Source: Burkholderiaceae bacterium
GTDB taxonomy: Bacteria > Pseudomonadota > Gammaproteobacteria > Burkholderiales > Burkholderiaceae_B
NCBI GenBank assembly: GCA_004322135.1
Contig: SCSG01000008.1
Span: 62,001 to 126,000, forward strand
Length of the DNA: 64,000 nucleotides
Reading direction: 5' to 3'
Made by a program: the position numbers and the translations under genes. Under the pieces are notes generated by a model, which did no database searches, was not told where the DNA came from, and worked only from the letters and a program-made list of their open reading frames with translations. Positions 42,657 to 51,689 of the stretch are shown one piece after another. Within the stretch, counting starts at the first letter, position 1; every line of letters begins with the position of its first letter.

Positions 42657-44198
42657 TCAAAACTGGGGAAATGGCGTATGTGACCACCAAGGTGGACGCG
42701 GGATGTCGAGATCATTCGCCACGACACCCGCAACGTTATAGCCCGGTGCCATCCATGACAGGGAGCTCGGCCAAACGGAATTGGCCAAGTACAACCCTCG
42801 GATGGCGGTGCGGTACGGTAACCGTTCGTCCATCCATTGGCCCTCAATAAAATCGCCGCCAACAGGATTACCGTGTCGCGCCGCCGGATTCCAACTCCAA
42901 TAATCATGTGGCGTTGTGAGGTCGATCGACTTTATTTCCACGCCGGCATCAATTTCGCGGATACGATCACGTATGGCCGAAACATATTTTTCTTTACGGC
43001 TATCCCAGTTTTCGTCGATAAACGGGCCGGTTGCAAAGCGCACCCGCAAACCAGCGGTAGTGCCATCCTCACCGCATCCGTAGATGACCCAGAATTGCGT
43101 CAGCTCGATGTGCTTGAGGAACAAGGACTCATGGCCTTTGCGCGCAACTTGCAGCCAATCCTTGCAGTCATCCCAACTATCCCAAAGCAGATACACTCGT
43201 GGCGATTTCTGAAAGCCCTCAGACTTCCAGGCCAGAGGACGGTTGAGGACAACATCAGCCGTAAATACAGCACGGCTGTCAGTTCTCCAACCCGATCTAA
43301 GAGGCTGTTGGAGCAATGTCCCTGTAAGGTCCGCGCCCAAGTCGCTGATAACAGCGCGACGACTGTGCACGGTACGCCTGCCCTGAGCTGTTTCGATCTC
43401 AGCGCCGGAGCACACTCCTTTGTCGTCGACCAACAATCGCGTGACAGTAGCGCCTTTGAGCATTGTGCCGCCATGCTTTACGAATACGTGCTCTACCGCT
43501 TGGGACAACGTTGGCGTGTTGGCTGGGATGCTGCACGTGCGCATGAGAAATGTCCAAAGCCATGACAATGCCCCTTGCCCCGGTGCCGCCAAATCACCAA
43601 ATACATTGATGGCAGGCAGCGCAGTAAGAGCAATACGTACGGCATCCGATTCAAACAATCGCTCTACGAGTGAAATCGCCGTCATGTCCTTGAGTTCGTT
43701 GGCGTCAAGACCGACAGCTTTCGCAGTCAACGCCAAGCACTCGGCTTTATCGGGTGAGTCCGTAAAAAAAGTGGCAGCCATGATCTCAGTTGCCGCTGCA
43801 TTGAGACCCTTCAACAAACGCTGAAACGTCAACGCATCCTTTTCTGAATACCGCGAGAATTCCGTTCTCGTTCGTTCTGCGTCTGCATAGAGCGTCAGCG
43901 AGCGGCCAGCTCCGTCAAGCGTCGAAAACAATACGACCGGCCGCTTGATTTCGTATCCGTAAGAGCCAAGGTCGAGATCTGCAATGGCTGGAGAAACAAT
44001 AGAAAAGTTGACAGGTGTGACGTCGAAGCGAACGCCTGGGGATTTTTCATAAAAGCTCGAGAACGGTGCGCCCTTCTCATCACGCTCTATAACTAAAACG
44101 GAGCAGCCCGCCTTCTGCAAATAAGCTGCCGCTGACAGCCCACCAGAAATGCCGCCCCCCACCACTATCACGTCGAAGTAATCTTGTGCCAAGTCCAT
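42657..44198 (-). CDS. FAD-dependent oxidoreductase of the phytoene dehydrogenase/carotenoid isomerase type
   Basis: A 513-residue flavoenzyme. The dinucleotide-binding start is FDVIVVGGGISGGLSAAAYL followed by CSVLVIERDEKGAPF. A C-terminal GLYLANSVWPSSLSWMAPGYNVAGVVAND segment matches the second FAD-binding motif of the CrtI/amine-oxidase group. The ATG at 44198 follows GGAGGAG by a few bases. No carotenoid genes are nearby, and it is upstream of and co-oriented with a small-molecule importer. Therefore it is more likely a catabolic desaturase or oxidase for the transported compound than a pigment enzyme. Substrate unknown. Confidence 0.88.
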   Translation of the reverse strand: MDLAQDYFDVIVVGGGISGGLSAAAYLQKAGCSVLVIERDEKGAPFSSFYEKSPGVRFDVTPVNFSIVSPAIADLDLGSYGYEIKRPVVLFSTLDGAGRSLTLYADAERTRTEFSRYSEKDALTFQRLLKGLNAAATEIMAATFFTDSPDKAECLALTAKAVGLDANELKDMTAISLVERLFESDAVRIALTALPAINVFGDLAAPGQGALSWLWTFLMRTCSIPANTPTLSQAVEHVFVKHGGTMLKGATVTRLLVDDKGVCSGAEIETAQGRRTVHSRRAVISDLGADLTGTLLQQPLRSGWRTDSRAVFTADVVLNRPLAWKSEGFQKSPRVYLLWDSWDDCKDWLQVARKGHESLFLKHIELTQFWVIYGCGEDGTTAGLRVRFATGPFIDENWDSRKEKYVSAIRDRIREIDAGVEIKSIDLTTPHDYWSWNPAARHGNPVGGDFIEGQWMDERLPYRTAIRGLYLANSVWPSSLSWMAPGYNVAGVVANDLDIPRPPWWSHTPFPQF

Positions 44199-44542
44199 TG
44201 CCTCCTCCAAGCACCTTGTTGTTCTTATTAGAAAGCTACCGAATCCATTTATCTGACTTTATCTCCGTCATATGTCCATTCGGGATTGGAAGAAGATCAA
44301 TCATTTTCTTATTAGAGCCAAACGATAATACAAGGGATCCTTTTGATGTACAAGAGAATCTCTTGATCGCTTTATGGAATCTCGCAGGCGGTTATTGTTT
44401 CAGTTTCCGAGTATTACCTTAGCCAGGGATCGTATGAACAAGCCTCCGCATCGCCGTCATCTACGGATTACTTAACGACAGCTACAGTCCAGGAACCAGC
44501 CTGAATCGGCATGGTTACTCTATGGACGACGAACCTACTAAT
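44199..44542. other. 344-base intergenic region, no gene seen
   Basis: No coding frame is supported. Two copies of TTCTTATTAGA (near 44223 and 44307) lie upstream of the FAD-enzyme start and might be regulator half-sites. Nothing else stands out. Confidence 0.35.
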
Positions 44543-45433
44543 CTAGCGAAAAATTCCGGCGACGACTCCGCGCAGCCAGCGGTTGCCTGGCTCGCGAGCG
44601 TGGCGCTCATGCCAATGCTGCATGACCTGGTAGCCCCTCGCCTCGAAAGGTAACGGAAAGACCTTGATATTCCAGCCCTTGCGCAGGAACAACCCCAGGC
44701 GCTCCGGCACGATGACGAGGTAATCCGTGTTTTCGATATTGGCGGCAATGCCGGCGAAATTTGGCACCCTCACCGCAATCCTGCGCTGTATGTTGCGCGC
44801 CTGAAGCATCTGGTCGATGAGTCCGTGGCTGGTGCCCGAAGAGCTGACCATCACATGCTGCTCTTCCCTGAACTGGCGCAACGTCAGTTTGTTCCTTACT
44901 CTGGCATGCCGGCCATCGACAATACAGACAAAACGCTCGTCCAACAGTTTCTGTTGATAGAAGCCGGCATCCATTTTGGCCGCGAAGCCGATGGCAAGGT
45001 CCACCTCGCCCAGTTCAAGTAGCCTGGATGTGTTCTCGGAGACGGTCGTGATATCGATCCGCACGAACGGTGCGTCGCGCCTGACGATGCGCAACAGGGC
45101 AGGCAAAGCAGTGACCTGCGCGACATCGCTCATGCTTACGCGAAACGAACGTCCAGAGGTGGCCGGATCGAACTGCGATCGATAGTCCAGCGTTGTTTGC
45201 AGCAAGGCCAACGTCCGCGTGACATAGGGCATCAGGCTTCGCGCCAACTCTGTCGGCGCCATGCCGCCGGAGGTGCGCACGAACAACGGATCATTAAAGT
45301 GTTCACGCAACTTGCGCAGGCTCATGCTGACAGCCGGCTGCCCAATGCCCAAGGCCTCGGCCGCCTGTGAAGCATTGCCGGTTCTGAATATTTCGCTGAA
45401 TATGGAAAGAAGTTTCAGATCGATGTTGTCCAT
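44543..45433 (-). CDS. LysR-family transcriptional regulator
   Basis: A 296-residue regulator. The helix-turn-helix spans about residues 18-60 (FRTGNASQAAEALGIGQPAVSMSLRKLREHFNDPLFVRT), followed by a periplasmic-binding-fold effector domain. The ATG at 45433 starts MDNIDLKLLSIFSEIF, typical of the NahR/NodD-like subgroup that often senses aromatic acids. It is divergent from the FAD monooxygenase gene at 45696 and most likely activates it in response to a hydroxybenzoate-type inducer. Confidence 0.93.
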   Translation of the reverse strand: MDNIDLKLLSIFSEIFRTGNASQAAEALGIGQPAVSMSLRKLREHFNDPLFVRTSGGMAPTELARSLMPYVTRTLALLQTTLDYRSQFDPATSGRSFRVSMSDVAQVTALPALLRIVRRDAPFVRIDITTVSENTSRLLELGEVDLAIGFAAKMDAGFYQQKLLDERFVCIVDGRHARVRNKLTLRQFREEQHVMVSSSGTSHGLIDQMLQARNIQRRIAVRVPNFAGIAANIENTDYLVIVPERLGLFLRKGWNIKVFPLPFEARGYQVMQHWHERHAREPGNRWLRGVVAGIFR

Positions 45434-45464
45434 ACGACGTTCCCGACTCAATATCAATAAATAT

Positions 45465-45477
45465 GATAATTATTATC
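45465..45477. promoter_or_regulatory. Palindrome in the LysR/monooxygenase divergent region
   Basis: GATAAT-T-ATTATC is a perfect 13-bp palindrome, 32 bases upstream of the LysR start and about 220 before the monooxygenase. Its place and AT-rich symmetric form fit a LysR autoregulatory site. The surrounding 262-base divergent gap has no gene. Confidence 0.4.
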
Positions 45478-45695
45478 GCATCTTACATATCGACTGATAT
45501 AGATGCCACCCCTATACTGTTCCAAGGGGCCAGCGGGATGATTCGTTCGCGCCCCTACCTGATACACAGCGGCGGTTGCCTCTCTTGGCGGGCCGATGCG
45601 CTGCAACCGACCTGCCTGCCGACAAGGTCTACAGGGAAGCTTGAAACGCCTTTTGCAACCGCTAGTTCACTTCACTACTCTAAGCGACAATCACC

Positions 45696-46889
45696 ATGCC
45701 CAAGAAATCCTATACCTTTGTCATTACCGGTGGCGGCATTGGCGGCGTCATGGCCGCCCTGGCGCTGGCCAAAAATGGCCACCGCGTGCATCTGCTTGAA
45801 CAGGCAAGCGAGTTCAAGGAAATCGGAGCGGGCATCCAGCTTGGCCCGAATGCCTTCCATCTTTTCGACCTGCTGGACCTGACCAAGCAGATCACCGCGC
45901 TTTCAGCCTTTCCGGACGACCTTATTGTCATGGACAGCCTTTCGGGGGAAAAGATCAAGGACATCCCCGCAGCCACACTCATACGCAACCGCTTCGGCTA
46001 CCCCTATGGCCTGATTCACCGCGCCGACCTGCATTCGGTGCTGCTTGATGCGTGCCGTGGCCTGCCACAAATCTCCATGCACTCCGGCACCAAGATGACA
46101 GAGTTCGAAGACCTTGGGGATCGCGTCGTGGCTCACACCGAGTCGGGTGAGCGCTACACAGGCGACGCACTGATCGGCGCGGACGGCCTATGGTCGAGCG
46201 TCCGCGCAAAAATAGTCGACGACGGCAAACCGCGCATCTCGGGGCATATTGCATACCGCGCAGTACTTCCGGCAGAAGAAGTCCCCGCGGCAAATCGGCA
46301 TAACGCCATGACGCTCTGGGCCGGTCCTAAAAATCATCTGGTGCACTACCCGTTGCGCGGAGGCAAGCTATTTAATCTGGTGGCGGTGTTCCACAGCAAC
46401 CGCTACGAAGAAGGCTGGGACTCCTATGGCGACACGGAAGAATTGACGCTTCGATTCCAGGGGGTCGTGCCCGAAGTAAAGCAGATGCTGGACAAGATCG
46501 AATCGTGGAGAATGTGGGTATTGTGCGACCGCGAGCCCATCAAGGAATGGACCAAGGGACGCGTTACGTTGTTGGGTGATGCAGCCCATCCCATGCTGCA
46601 ATATCTCGCGCAGGGCGCCTGCATGGCCATGGAAGACGCTGTCTGCCTGGCGCGCAAGGTGGAATCCAGCGACGACATCGCCACGGCCCTGACCGCCTAT
46701 CAGGACACGCGCTACCTGCGCACGGCACGCGCACAATTGACCGCGCGCCTGTACGGCAACGTCTACCACGCCATGGGCGCCACGCGCGATTTACGCAACG
46801 ACTATCTGCGAAGCCGAACCGCCGAACAATTTTGCGAAGGCAATGCCTGGCTTTACGACCCCGCCGAATTCAAACAAAGCCTGGGGTAA
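45696..46889 (+). CDS. FAD-dependent monooxygenase, 3-hydroxybenzoate 6-hydroxylase-like
   Basis: A 397-residue single-component aromatic hydroxylase of the salicylate/p-hydroxybenzoate hydroxylase class. The ADP-binding motif is ITGGGIGGVMAALALAKNG, the DG motif is ALIGADGLWSSVRAKI, and the GD motif is RVTLLGDAAHPMLQYLAQGA. The overall pattern (QASEFKEIGAGIQLGPNAF, RFGYPYGLIHRADLHSVLL, GHIAYRAVLP) resembles 3-hydroxybenzoate 6-hydroxylases, which make gentisate. No gentisate dioxygenase is in the window. ATG at 45696 lacks a strong ribosome-binding site. A salicylate or other hydroxybenzoate hydroxylase is the alternative. Confidence 0.9.
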   Translation: MPKKSYTFVITGGGIGGVMAALALAKNGHRVHLLEQASEFKEIGAGIQLGPNAFHLFDLLDLTKQITALSAFPDDLIVMDSLSGEKIKDIPAATLIRNRFGYPYGLIHRADLHSVLLDACRGLPQISMHSGTKMTEFEDLGDRVVAHTESGERYTGDALIGADGLWSSVRAKIVDDGKPRISGHIAYRAVLPAEEVPAANRHNAMTLWAGPKNHLVHYPLRGGKLFNLVAVFHSNRYEEGWDSYGDTEELTLRFQGVVPEVKQMLDKIESWRMWVLCDREPIKEWTKGRVTLLGDAAHPMLQYLAQGACMAMEDAVCLARKVESSDDIATALTAYQDTRYLRTARAQLTARLYGNVYHAMGATRDLRNDYLRSRTAEQFCEGNAWLYDPAEFKQSLG

Positions 46890-46899
46890 CCGCAACAGC

Positions 46900-46950
46900 G
46901 TCCCAAAGAGAAAACATGCCCGTCCAGCGGGCATGTTTTCTCTTTGGGAC
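46900..46950. terminator. Perfect 23-bp hairpin after the aromatic monooxygenase gene
   Basis: Arms 46900-46922 and 46928-46950 are exact complements around a 5-base loop TCCAG. The inner stem is GC-rich (GCCCG/CGGGC) and the outer stem contains AAAGAGAAAA on the left and TTTTCTCTTT on the right. The structure therefore works as a U-tract terminator in both directions. It lies 11 bases beyond the monooxygenase stop and about 90 bases beyond the converging 48-aa gene. Confidence 0.9.
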
Positions 46951-47040
46951 TGTCGTCCATCAACGCCAAACCGCGGCAAAATCGTCATCAACAACGCGGA
47001 GCAGAGCCCAACGCGCCAACACGAAACCACAAGAACCAGA

Positions 47041-47187
47041 TCAGGACTCAGCTGCCTTCTTGGCATTTTCTTTTTCCTCTGTCTTGCGCTGCAAGGCTTC
47101 TTTGCTTTGCACTTCGGGTGCCACCCAATTCAGCGGCTCAATAACCAAAGGGGTTTTTTTCTGTGTAGGCTTTTTCGACATAGCCAT
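47041..47187 (-). CDS. Small Lys/Glu-rich protein of unknown function (48 aa)
   Basis: Sequence MAMSKKPTQKKTPLVIEPL followed by NWVAPEVQSKEALQRKTEEK and a short basic-acidic tail. AGGAG lies 5 bases before the ATG at 47187, a strong site. The composition (Lys/Glu/Gln-rich, one Trp) suggests a helical or disordered small protein, possibly RNA- or ribosome-associated. It converges on the hairpin at 46900, which may terminate it. Confidence 0.65.
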   Translation of the reverse strand: MAMSKKPTQKKTPLVIEPLNWVAPEVQSKEALQRKTEEKENAKKAAES

Positions 47188-47424
47188 GTATTCTCCTTGA
47201 AGTGTTTCACAGCACGCACCGCGCGAACTGTTCCTCTTCAAGGGTAGCCCATTGAGCACAATAAGGCCAATCCCGCCGCCATTTACCACACTGCGTGCGC
47301 TCGTGCCTGCCGCGCAAAACCCAATAGCGAAGGGGCAAGACAGCAGGACAGTCGAATGCGCGATTAATGCACAGCACGCGGGAAGGTTAAGATAAACAGG
47401 TCGACAACTCCAACCCGCATTTTC

Positions 47425-48087
47425 ATGGACGATCAAGTCATTGCAGCGATATCGCGCTGGCCAGATGTGCCAGGCGTATTCGGCTGGCTATCACTAAGCG
47501 CGCAAGGGCACTGGCGTTTGCATCCGCACGGTGATGCATGGGACGCGCAGAACGAAAATTCCGCCACAACACGCACCGAACTCTCTCCTGGCGAAACTAT
47601 CGGCAACGCCCGGATACTGTCCTTCATCAACCGCAACTATGCCGGCGACACGCAAGGCCGATGGTATTTTCAGAACGGCCCACAGCGTGTATTTGTGCGG
47701 CTGGACGTCGCCCCATTCATCCTGCACTTATCGGGCCCCGGGCTTGTCTTGCAGACTCACACGGGGCTCGCCGCCGAGCACATTGCAGCCTGGTGGCTGG
47801 ACGACGAAGGCAAGCTGTATGCTCGCACCGAGCACGGCCCGGGGCTAATCGCTGGACGCGATACCATGGCCGTATTCGAAGCGTTGCACACCATCCAGGG
47901 CCAGCCCCTGCTCGACCTGCTTGAGTCAGGCACTCCGGCCGGCAAAATCATGCTTGCTTCCTCTCGTGCAAACCGCCGCGCAGACGCTGTCCCCGCGCCA
48001 TTGAAACGCTGCAAGGCCTCGGAGGTCTGCAGTGCGTTGGCCTTTGTACGATTCCCGAGACCGGACAGCCATACGAACGCCCCATGA
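47425..48087 (+). CDS. Conserved-looking protein of unknown function upstream of the Nudix gene
   Basis: A 220-residue soluble protein, start MDDQVIAAISRWPDVPGVFGWLSL. The central part (RILSFINRNYAGDTQGRWYFQNGPQRVFVRLDVAPFIL) looks beta-rich and ordered, and a C-terminal part (DTMAVFEALHTIQGQPLLDLL) helical; the last 40 residues are low-complexity. It lies upstream of the nudix-aat-bpt-pyrD series and shares its direction. I recognise the N-terminal pattern as common in Burkholderiales proteins of unknown function, but cannot give a role. Confidence 0.75.
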   Translation: MDDQVIAAISRWPDVPGVFGWLSLSAQGHWRLHPHGDAWDAQNENSATTRTELSPGETIGNARILSFINRNYAGDTQGRWYFQNGPQRVFVRLDVAPFILHLSGPGLVLQTHTGLAAEHIAAWWLDDEGKLYARTEHGPGLIAGRDTMAVFEALHTIQGQPLLDLLESGTPAGKIMLASSRANRRADAVPAPLKRCKASEVCSALAFVRFPRPDSHTNAP

Positions 48088-48260
48088 ACTTCGTCTACCC
48101 AAAACGCCCCACCACCCCGACACTTCCCGGGCTCGAAATCCGGCCGGCGCGGGGTGCGACCGTCGGCCCGAATGCACCTGCCATCTACCCAACACGGCCA
48201 GGTTCGACTATGCTAATTTTCATGACAACCATAATGAAACCATTGGCTTAAAATAACTCC

Positions 48261-48848
48261 ATGACCAAGCCTGCGCCTTCCTTTTACTTTCCCGCGCCAA
48301 GAACCGAAAAGTTCTGCAGCCAATGCGGCTCCGCCCTCATCCGCCGCATTCCCCCCGATGACAGTCACATGCGTGACGTTTGCGAGCATTGCGGTGCGGT
48401 TCACTACCAGAATCCGCGCAATGTGGTGGGCACCATACCGGTATGGGGCGACAAAATACTGCTGTGCCGACGGGCCATCGAGCCACGCTACGACAAATGG
48501 ACACTTCCGGCCGGGTTCATGGAACTGAGCGAGACCTTGGATCAAGGTGCTCTGCGCGAAACGCAGGAAGAGGCCGGCGCACAAATCAAGATGGGGCCGC
48601 TGTACACCATCATCGACGTGCCCCACGCCAATCAGGTGCATCTTTTTTTCCTGGCCACTGTCCTGAGCCCCGAGCTCCACCCCGGCCCTGAAAGCCTTGA
48701 AGCCGGGTTCTTCGACAAATCGGAAATACCCTGGGGCGAGCTGGCGTTTCGAACGGTCAGCACGACGCTGGAACACTACTTCGAGGACAAACCCAGCGGC
48801 AAATACCCGGTGCGCCATTACGACATCACGATGGCTGTCGCACACTGA
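48261..48848 (+). CDS. Nudix hydrolase with N-terminal zinc ribbon
   Basis: A 195-residue nucleoside-diphosphate-X hydrolase. The zinc ribbon ligands are C19, C22, C41 and C44. The Nudix box runs from G85 to about G106 (GFMELSETLDQGALRETQEE then AGA), with all of G-x5-E-x7-REUxEExGU present. The zinc ribbon plus Nudix order resembles NudC-like (NADH/NAD-cap) or ADP-ribose pyrophosphatases, but the protein is shorter than NudC and lacks its N-terminal domain. It precedes aat by 15 bases and is probably cotranscribed with it. Confidence 0.93.
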   Translation: MTKPAPSFYFPAPRTEKFCSQCGSALIRRIPPDDSHMRDVCEHCGAVHYQNPRNVVGTIPVWGDKILLCRRAIEPRYDKWTLPAGFMELSETLDQGALRETQEEAGAQIKMGPLYTIIDVPHANQVHLFFLATVLSPELHPGPESLEAGFFDKSEIPWGELAFRTVSTTLEHYFEDKPSGKYPVRHYDITMAVAH

Positions 48849-48863
48849 ATTTGAGGCGGCCCA

Positions 48864-49616
48864 GTGAAAACCTTGGCCTGGCTTGACGATACGACTCCCT
48901 TCCCGCACCCCGACAAAGCGCTGAGTGACGGCCTGCTCGCTGCAGGGGGCGACCTCACACCTGCGCGACTTGTCGAAGCCTATTCCAAAGGTATTTTCCC
49001 TTGGTACAACGAAGGCGACCCCATCTTATGGTGGAGCCCGGAACCGCGCATGCTGCTGCGCTGCGCCGACTTCAAGGTGTCACATTCGTTGCAAAAGAAG
49101 CTGCGCCAGCTCGCCCGGTGCGAGCAAGACGCGGACGCTCGCGTCCAGGTCCGCCTGAACACTGCGTTCACACAGGTCATGCAGGCCTGCGCCGAGCCAA
49201 GGGAGGGGCAAAGCGGCACCTGGATATCGCCCGATATCATGGCCGCCTACACCCGATGGCACAAGACGGGCCACGTGCACAGCGTGGAAACCTGGATAGA
49301 CGGCGGACTGGCCGGCGGCCTATATGGAGTAAGCCTGGGAAGATTCTTTTTTGGCGAATCCATGTTCAGCCGCGTCACCGATTCTTCCAAGCTGGCGCTG
49401 GCCTACCTGGTCATCTATCTGATGAAACACGGGGTTCGATACGTAGACTGCCAGCAGCAGACCCGGCACTTGGCAAGTCTGGGGGCCAAACCAGTTGGCC
49501 GCGACCAATTTCTGGAGCTGCTGGGCCAGGCTCTACGCTACGCGCCGCCGCCATGGGGTCGCGGACAGATGCTGCAATCGGGCGAGCTTGCACCAGCCCA
49601 GACACAAACGTCATAA
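48864..49616 (+). CDS. aat: Leucyl/phenylalanyl-tRNA--protein transferase
   Basis: Transfers Leu or Phe from tRNA to proteins with N-terminal Lys or Arg, creating N-degrons for ClpAP. The 250-residue protein has the family signature [20 protein letters not shown] (residues near 43-62) and [20 protein letters not shown]. The start is GTG at 48864 with GAGG 7 bases upstream. It is followed after 29 bases by bpt, forming a two-gene N-degron unit. Confidence 0.96.
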   Translation: MKTLAWLDDTTPFPHPDKALSDGLLAAGGDLTPARLVEAYSKGIFPWYNEGDPILWWSPEPRMLLRCADFKVSHSLQKKLRQLARCEQDADARVQVRLNTAFTQVMQACAEPREGQSGTWISPDIMAAYTRWHKTGHVHSVETWIDGGLAGGLYGVSLGRFFFGESMFSRVTDSSKLALAYLVIYLMKHGVRYVDCQQQTRHLASLGAKPVGRDQFLELLGQALRYAPPPWGRGQMLQSGELAPAQTQTS

Positions 49617-49645
49617 TTGAGGTGCGCACACAAGCGGGTAAAGCC

Positions 49646-50368
49646 ATGAGCCATCTCACCGACCTCAAGTTCAAAACGCTGCAGTTCTACTCAACCGCAT
49701 CGTATCCATGCAGTTATCTCGAGGGGCGCGAGGCCCGCTCTCAAGTGGCCGCCCCATCGCACCTTATCGACACCCACACGTACTCGCAGCTGGTCGAACA
49801 AGGCTTCCGGCGTAGCGGCCTGTTCACGTACCGCCCCCACTGTGATGCCTGCCAGGCCTGCAAGCCGATTCGCGTGGACGTGAACAACTTCGTCCCCACC
49901 CGTACACAGCGCAAGGCCAGAAATCGGCACAAGGCCCTGCAAGCAAGCAATCAGCCGCTTGTATTCAGCGCCGAACATTTCGATCTTTACTGCCGCTACG
50001 TTTCGGCGCGCCACCCTGGCGCAGGAATGGACGAAGACTGCCAGAGCCAATATACGCAGTTTCTGCTTTCCAGTCGGGTCAATTCCACTCTGATTGAATT
50101 TCGCACCGCCGAAGGCCGTCTCGAAATGGTGTCGCTCATCGACATCCTCGACACGGGCCTATCGGCGGTTTACACGTTCTTTGATCCCGACGCCGAGGGT
50201 AGCCTCGGAACCTACGGAATACTGTGGCAAATAGACCGCTGCAAGTTTATGGGACTGCCGTGGCTGTATCTGGGGTACTGGATCCAGGAAAGCCGTAAAA
50301 TGACGTACAAATCGCAGTTCAGGCCGCATCAAATCCTGTTGAACGGCCAATGGCTGTCCCCACCCTGA
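49646..50368 (+). CDS. bpt: Aspartate/glutamate leucyltransferase (bacterial Ate1 homologue)
   Basis: Adds Leu to proteins with N-terminal Asp or Glu (or oxidised Cys), also leading to ClpAP degradation. The 240-residue protein has [16 protein letters not shown], the Cys-rich [20 protein letters not shown] and the C-terminal [20 protein letters not shown], all standard. The ATG at 49646 is well inside a long frame opened at 49001 in aat; nothing upstream of 49646 belongs to this family. The stop precedes the pyrD start by 5 bases. Confidence 0.95.
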   Translation: MSHLTDLKFKTLQFYSTASYPCSYLEGREARSQVAAPSHLIDTHTYSQLVEQGFRRSGLFTYRPHCDACQACKPIRVDVNNFVPTRTQRKARNRHKALQASNQPLVFSAEHFDLYCRYVSARHPGAGMDEDCQSQYTQFLLSSRVNSTLIEFRTAEGRLEMVSLIDILDTGLSAVYTFFDPDAEGSLGTYGILWQIDRCKFMGLPWLYLGYWIQESRKMTYKSQFRPHQILLNGQWLSPP

Positions 50369-50373
50369 GAACA

Positions 50374-51474
50374 ATGTCCCTGCTATTCAATTCGTACCCG
50401 CTGGCGCGCCCGGCGCTCTTCTCCCTGGACGCTGAAACCGCCCATGAACTCACGCTCTCGTCGCTGCAAAAGGCCTACAACTGCCGGCTAACCCGCAGCC
50501 TGCTCTCCACTCGCCACACACTGCCCGGCACACTGATGGGGCTGGCGCTGCGCAACCCCGTCGGACTGGCGGCGGGTCTGGATAAGAACGGCGCCCGCAT
50601 CGACGCACTGGGACAACTGGGATTTGGCTTTATCGAAGCAGGTACTGTGACGCCACGGCCTCAGCAAGGCAACCCCAGGCCGCGGCTATTCCGCCTGCCG
50701 CGCGCGAACGCGCTTATCAACCGCATGGGGTTCAACAATGTTGGCCTGGCAACGTTCATCCAGAACGTGCAGGCCAGCACATGGCGCAGCGATGGCGGCG
50801 TACTGGGCCTGAACATCGGCAAGAACGCCGATACTCCCATAGAGCGCGCCGTAGACGATTACCTGTCATGTCTGGAGGGCGTCTACCCACATGCTGACTA
50901 CGTCACCATCAACATCTCGTCGCCCAACACGAGTAAGCTGCGCACGCTACAACGCAACGAGGCACTAGTCAGTCTGCTCGGCCCGCTGCGGGAACGGCGC
51001 AAGGCACTGGCCGACAGATTCGGGCGTCACGTCCCGATGGCCGTGAAAATTTCTCCCGACCTCACTACCGAGCAAATAGACATCATCGCCGATACGCTGC
51101 TGCAATTCGAGATTGATGGTGTGATTGCTACCAATACAACGGTATCGCGCGAAGCGGTACTGGGCGAAACCCACGCCAACGAAGCTGGCGGGTTGTCAGG
51201 GCCGCCCGTGCACGAACTGTCGCTGGCTGTCATAGAGCGGCTGCGCACGCGCCTGGGACGCACGTACGCCATCATTGGCGTAGGCGGTATCCATAACGGC
51301 AAACAGGCACTGGAAAAAATTGCGGCTGGAGCCAATGCCATCCAGCTATACACCGGCCTTATCTACCGCGGCCCTGCGCTCGTTGGCGAGTGCCTTCAAG
51401 AAATCGCAAAAAGCCGCTCACCGGCGCATGCCAAGCCGGACCCAGGTGCAGTGCCTCAAGGAAAGGTGAATTGA
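50374..51474 (+). CDS. pyrD: Dihydroorotate dehydrogenase (quinone), class 2
   Basis: Membrane-associated FMN enzyme of de novo pyrimidine synthesis, oxidising dihydroorotate to orotate with ubiquinone. The 366-residue protein has the N-terminal amphipathic extension ([20 protein letters not shown]), [33 protein letters not shown]-type substrate loop ([16 protein letters not shown]) and the phosphate-binding [17 protein letters not shown] with TGLIYRGP. The ATG at 50374 is preferred over the in-frame ATG at 50350, inside bpt. A rho-independent terminator lies 62 bases beyond the stop. Confidence 0.96.
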   Translation: MSLLFNSYPLARPALFSLDAETAHELTLSSLQKAYNCRLTRSLLSTRHTLPGTLMGLALRNPVGLAAGLDKNGARIDALGQLGFGFIEAGTVTPRPQQGNPRPRLFRLPRANALINRMGFNNVGLATFIQNVQASTWRSDGGVLGLNIGKNADTPIERAVDDYLSCLEGVYPHADYVTINISSPNTSKLRTLQRNEALVSLLGPLRERRKALADRFGRHVPMAVKISPDLTTEQIDIIADTLLQFEIDGVIATNTTVSREAVLGETHANEAGGLSGPPVHELSLAVIERLRTRLGRTYAIIGVGGIHNGKQALEKIAAGANAIQLYTGLIYRGPALVGECLQEIAKSRSPAHAKPDPGAVPQGKVN

Positions 51475-51536
51475 AGGCGACATGCCCATCCGCTTTTGGA
51501 GTGCAGCACATAACGGAGTCACACTTCGCAAACAGG

Positions 51537-51563
51537 AAGAAGCCCGGCATTACCGGGCTTCTT
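51537..51563 (+). terminator. Rho-independent terminator after pyrD
   Basis: An 11-bp perfect stem AAGAAGCCCGG / CCGGGCTTCTT with a 5-base loop, then TTTA. It lies between the converging pyrD and phasin genes and its A-rich left flank allows use in both directions. Confidence 0.85.
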
Positions 51564-51689
51564 TACTTGCAGCGATTTCTCGACGTTGTGTCTGGCTAAT
51601 TCGGATCGTTAGCCTCAGCGTCCGGACTCGCCATGCGGTGTTGCCCGCCCTGCCACAAAAACCGGGCGAAGCGGGGCTACCACGACAAC

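Noticed and set aside
46832-47247. Overlapping frames across the long hairpin
   Set aside because: They read the terminator stem in several frames, giving similar peptides by symmetry, and have no start signals.
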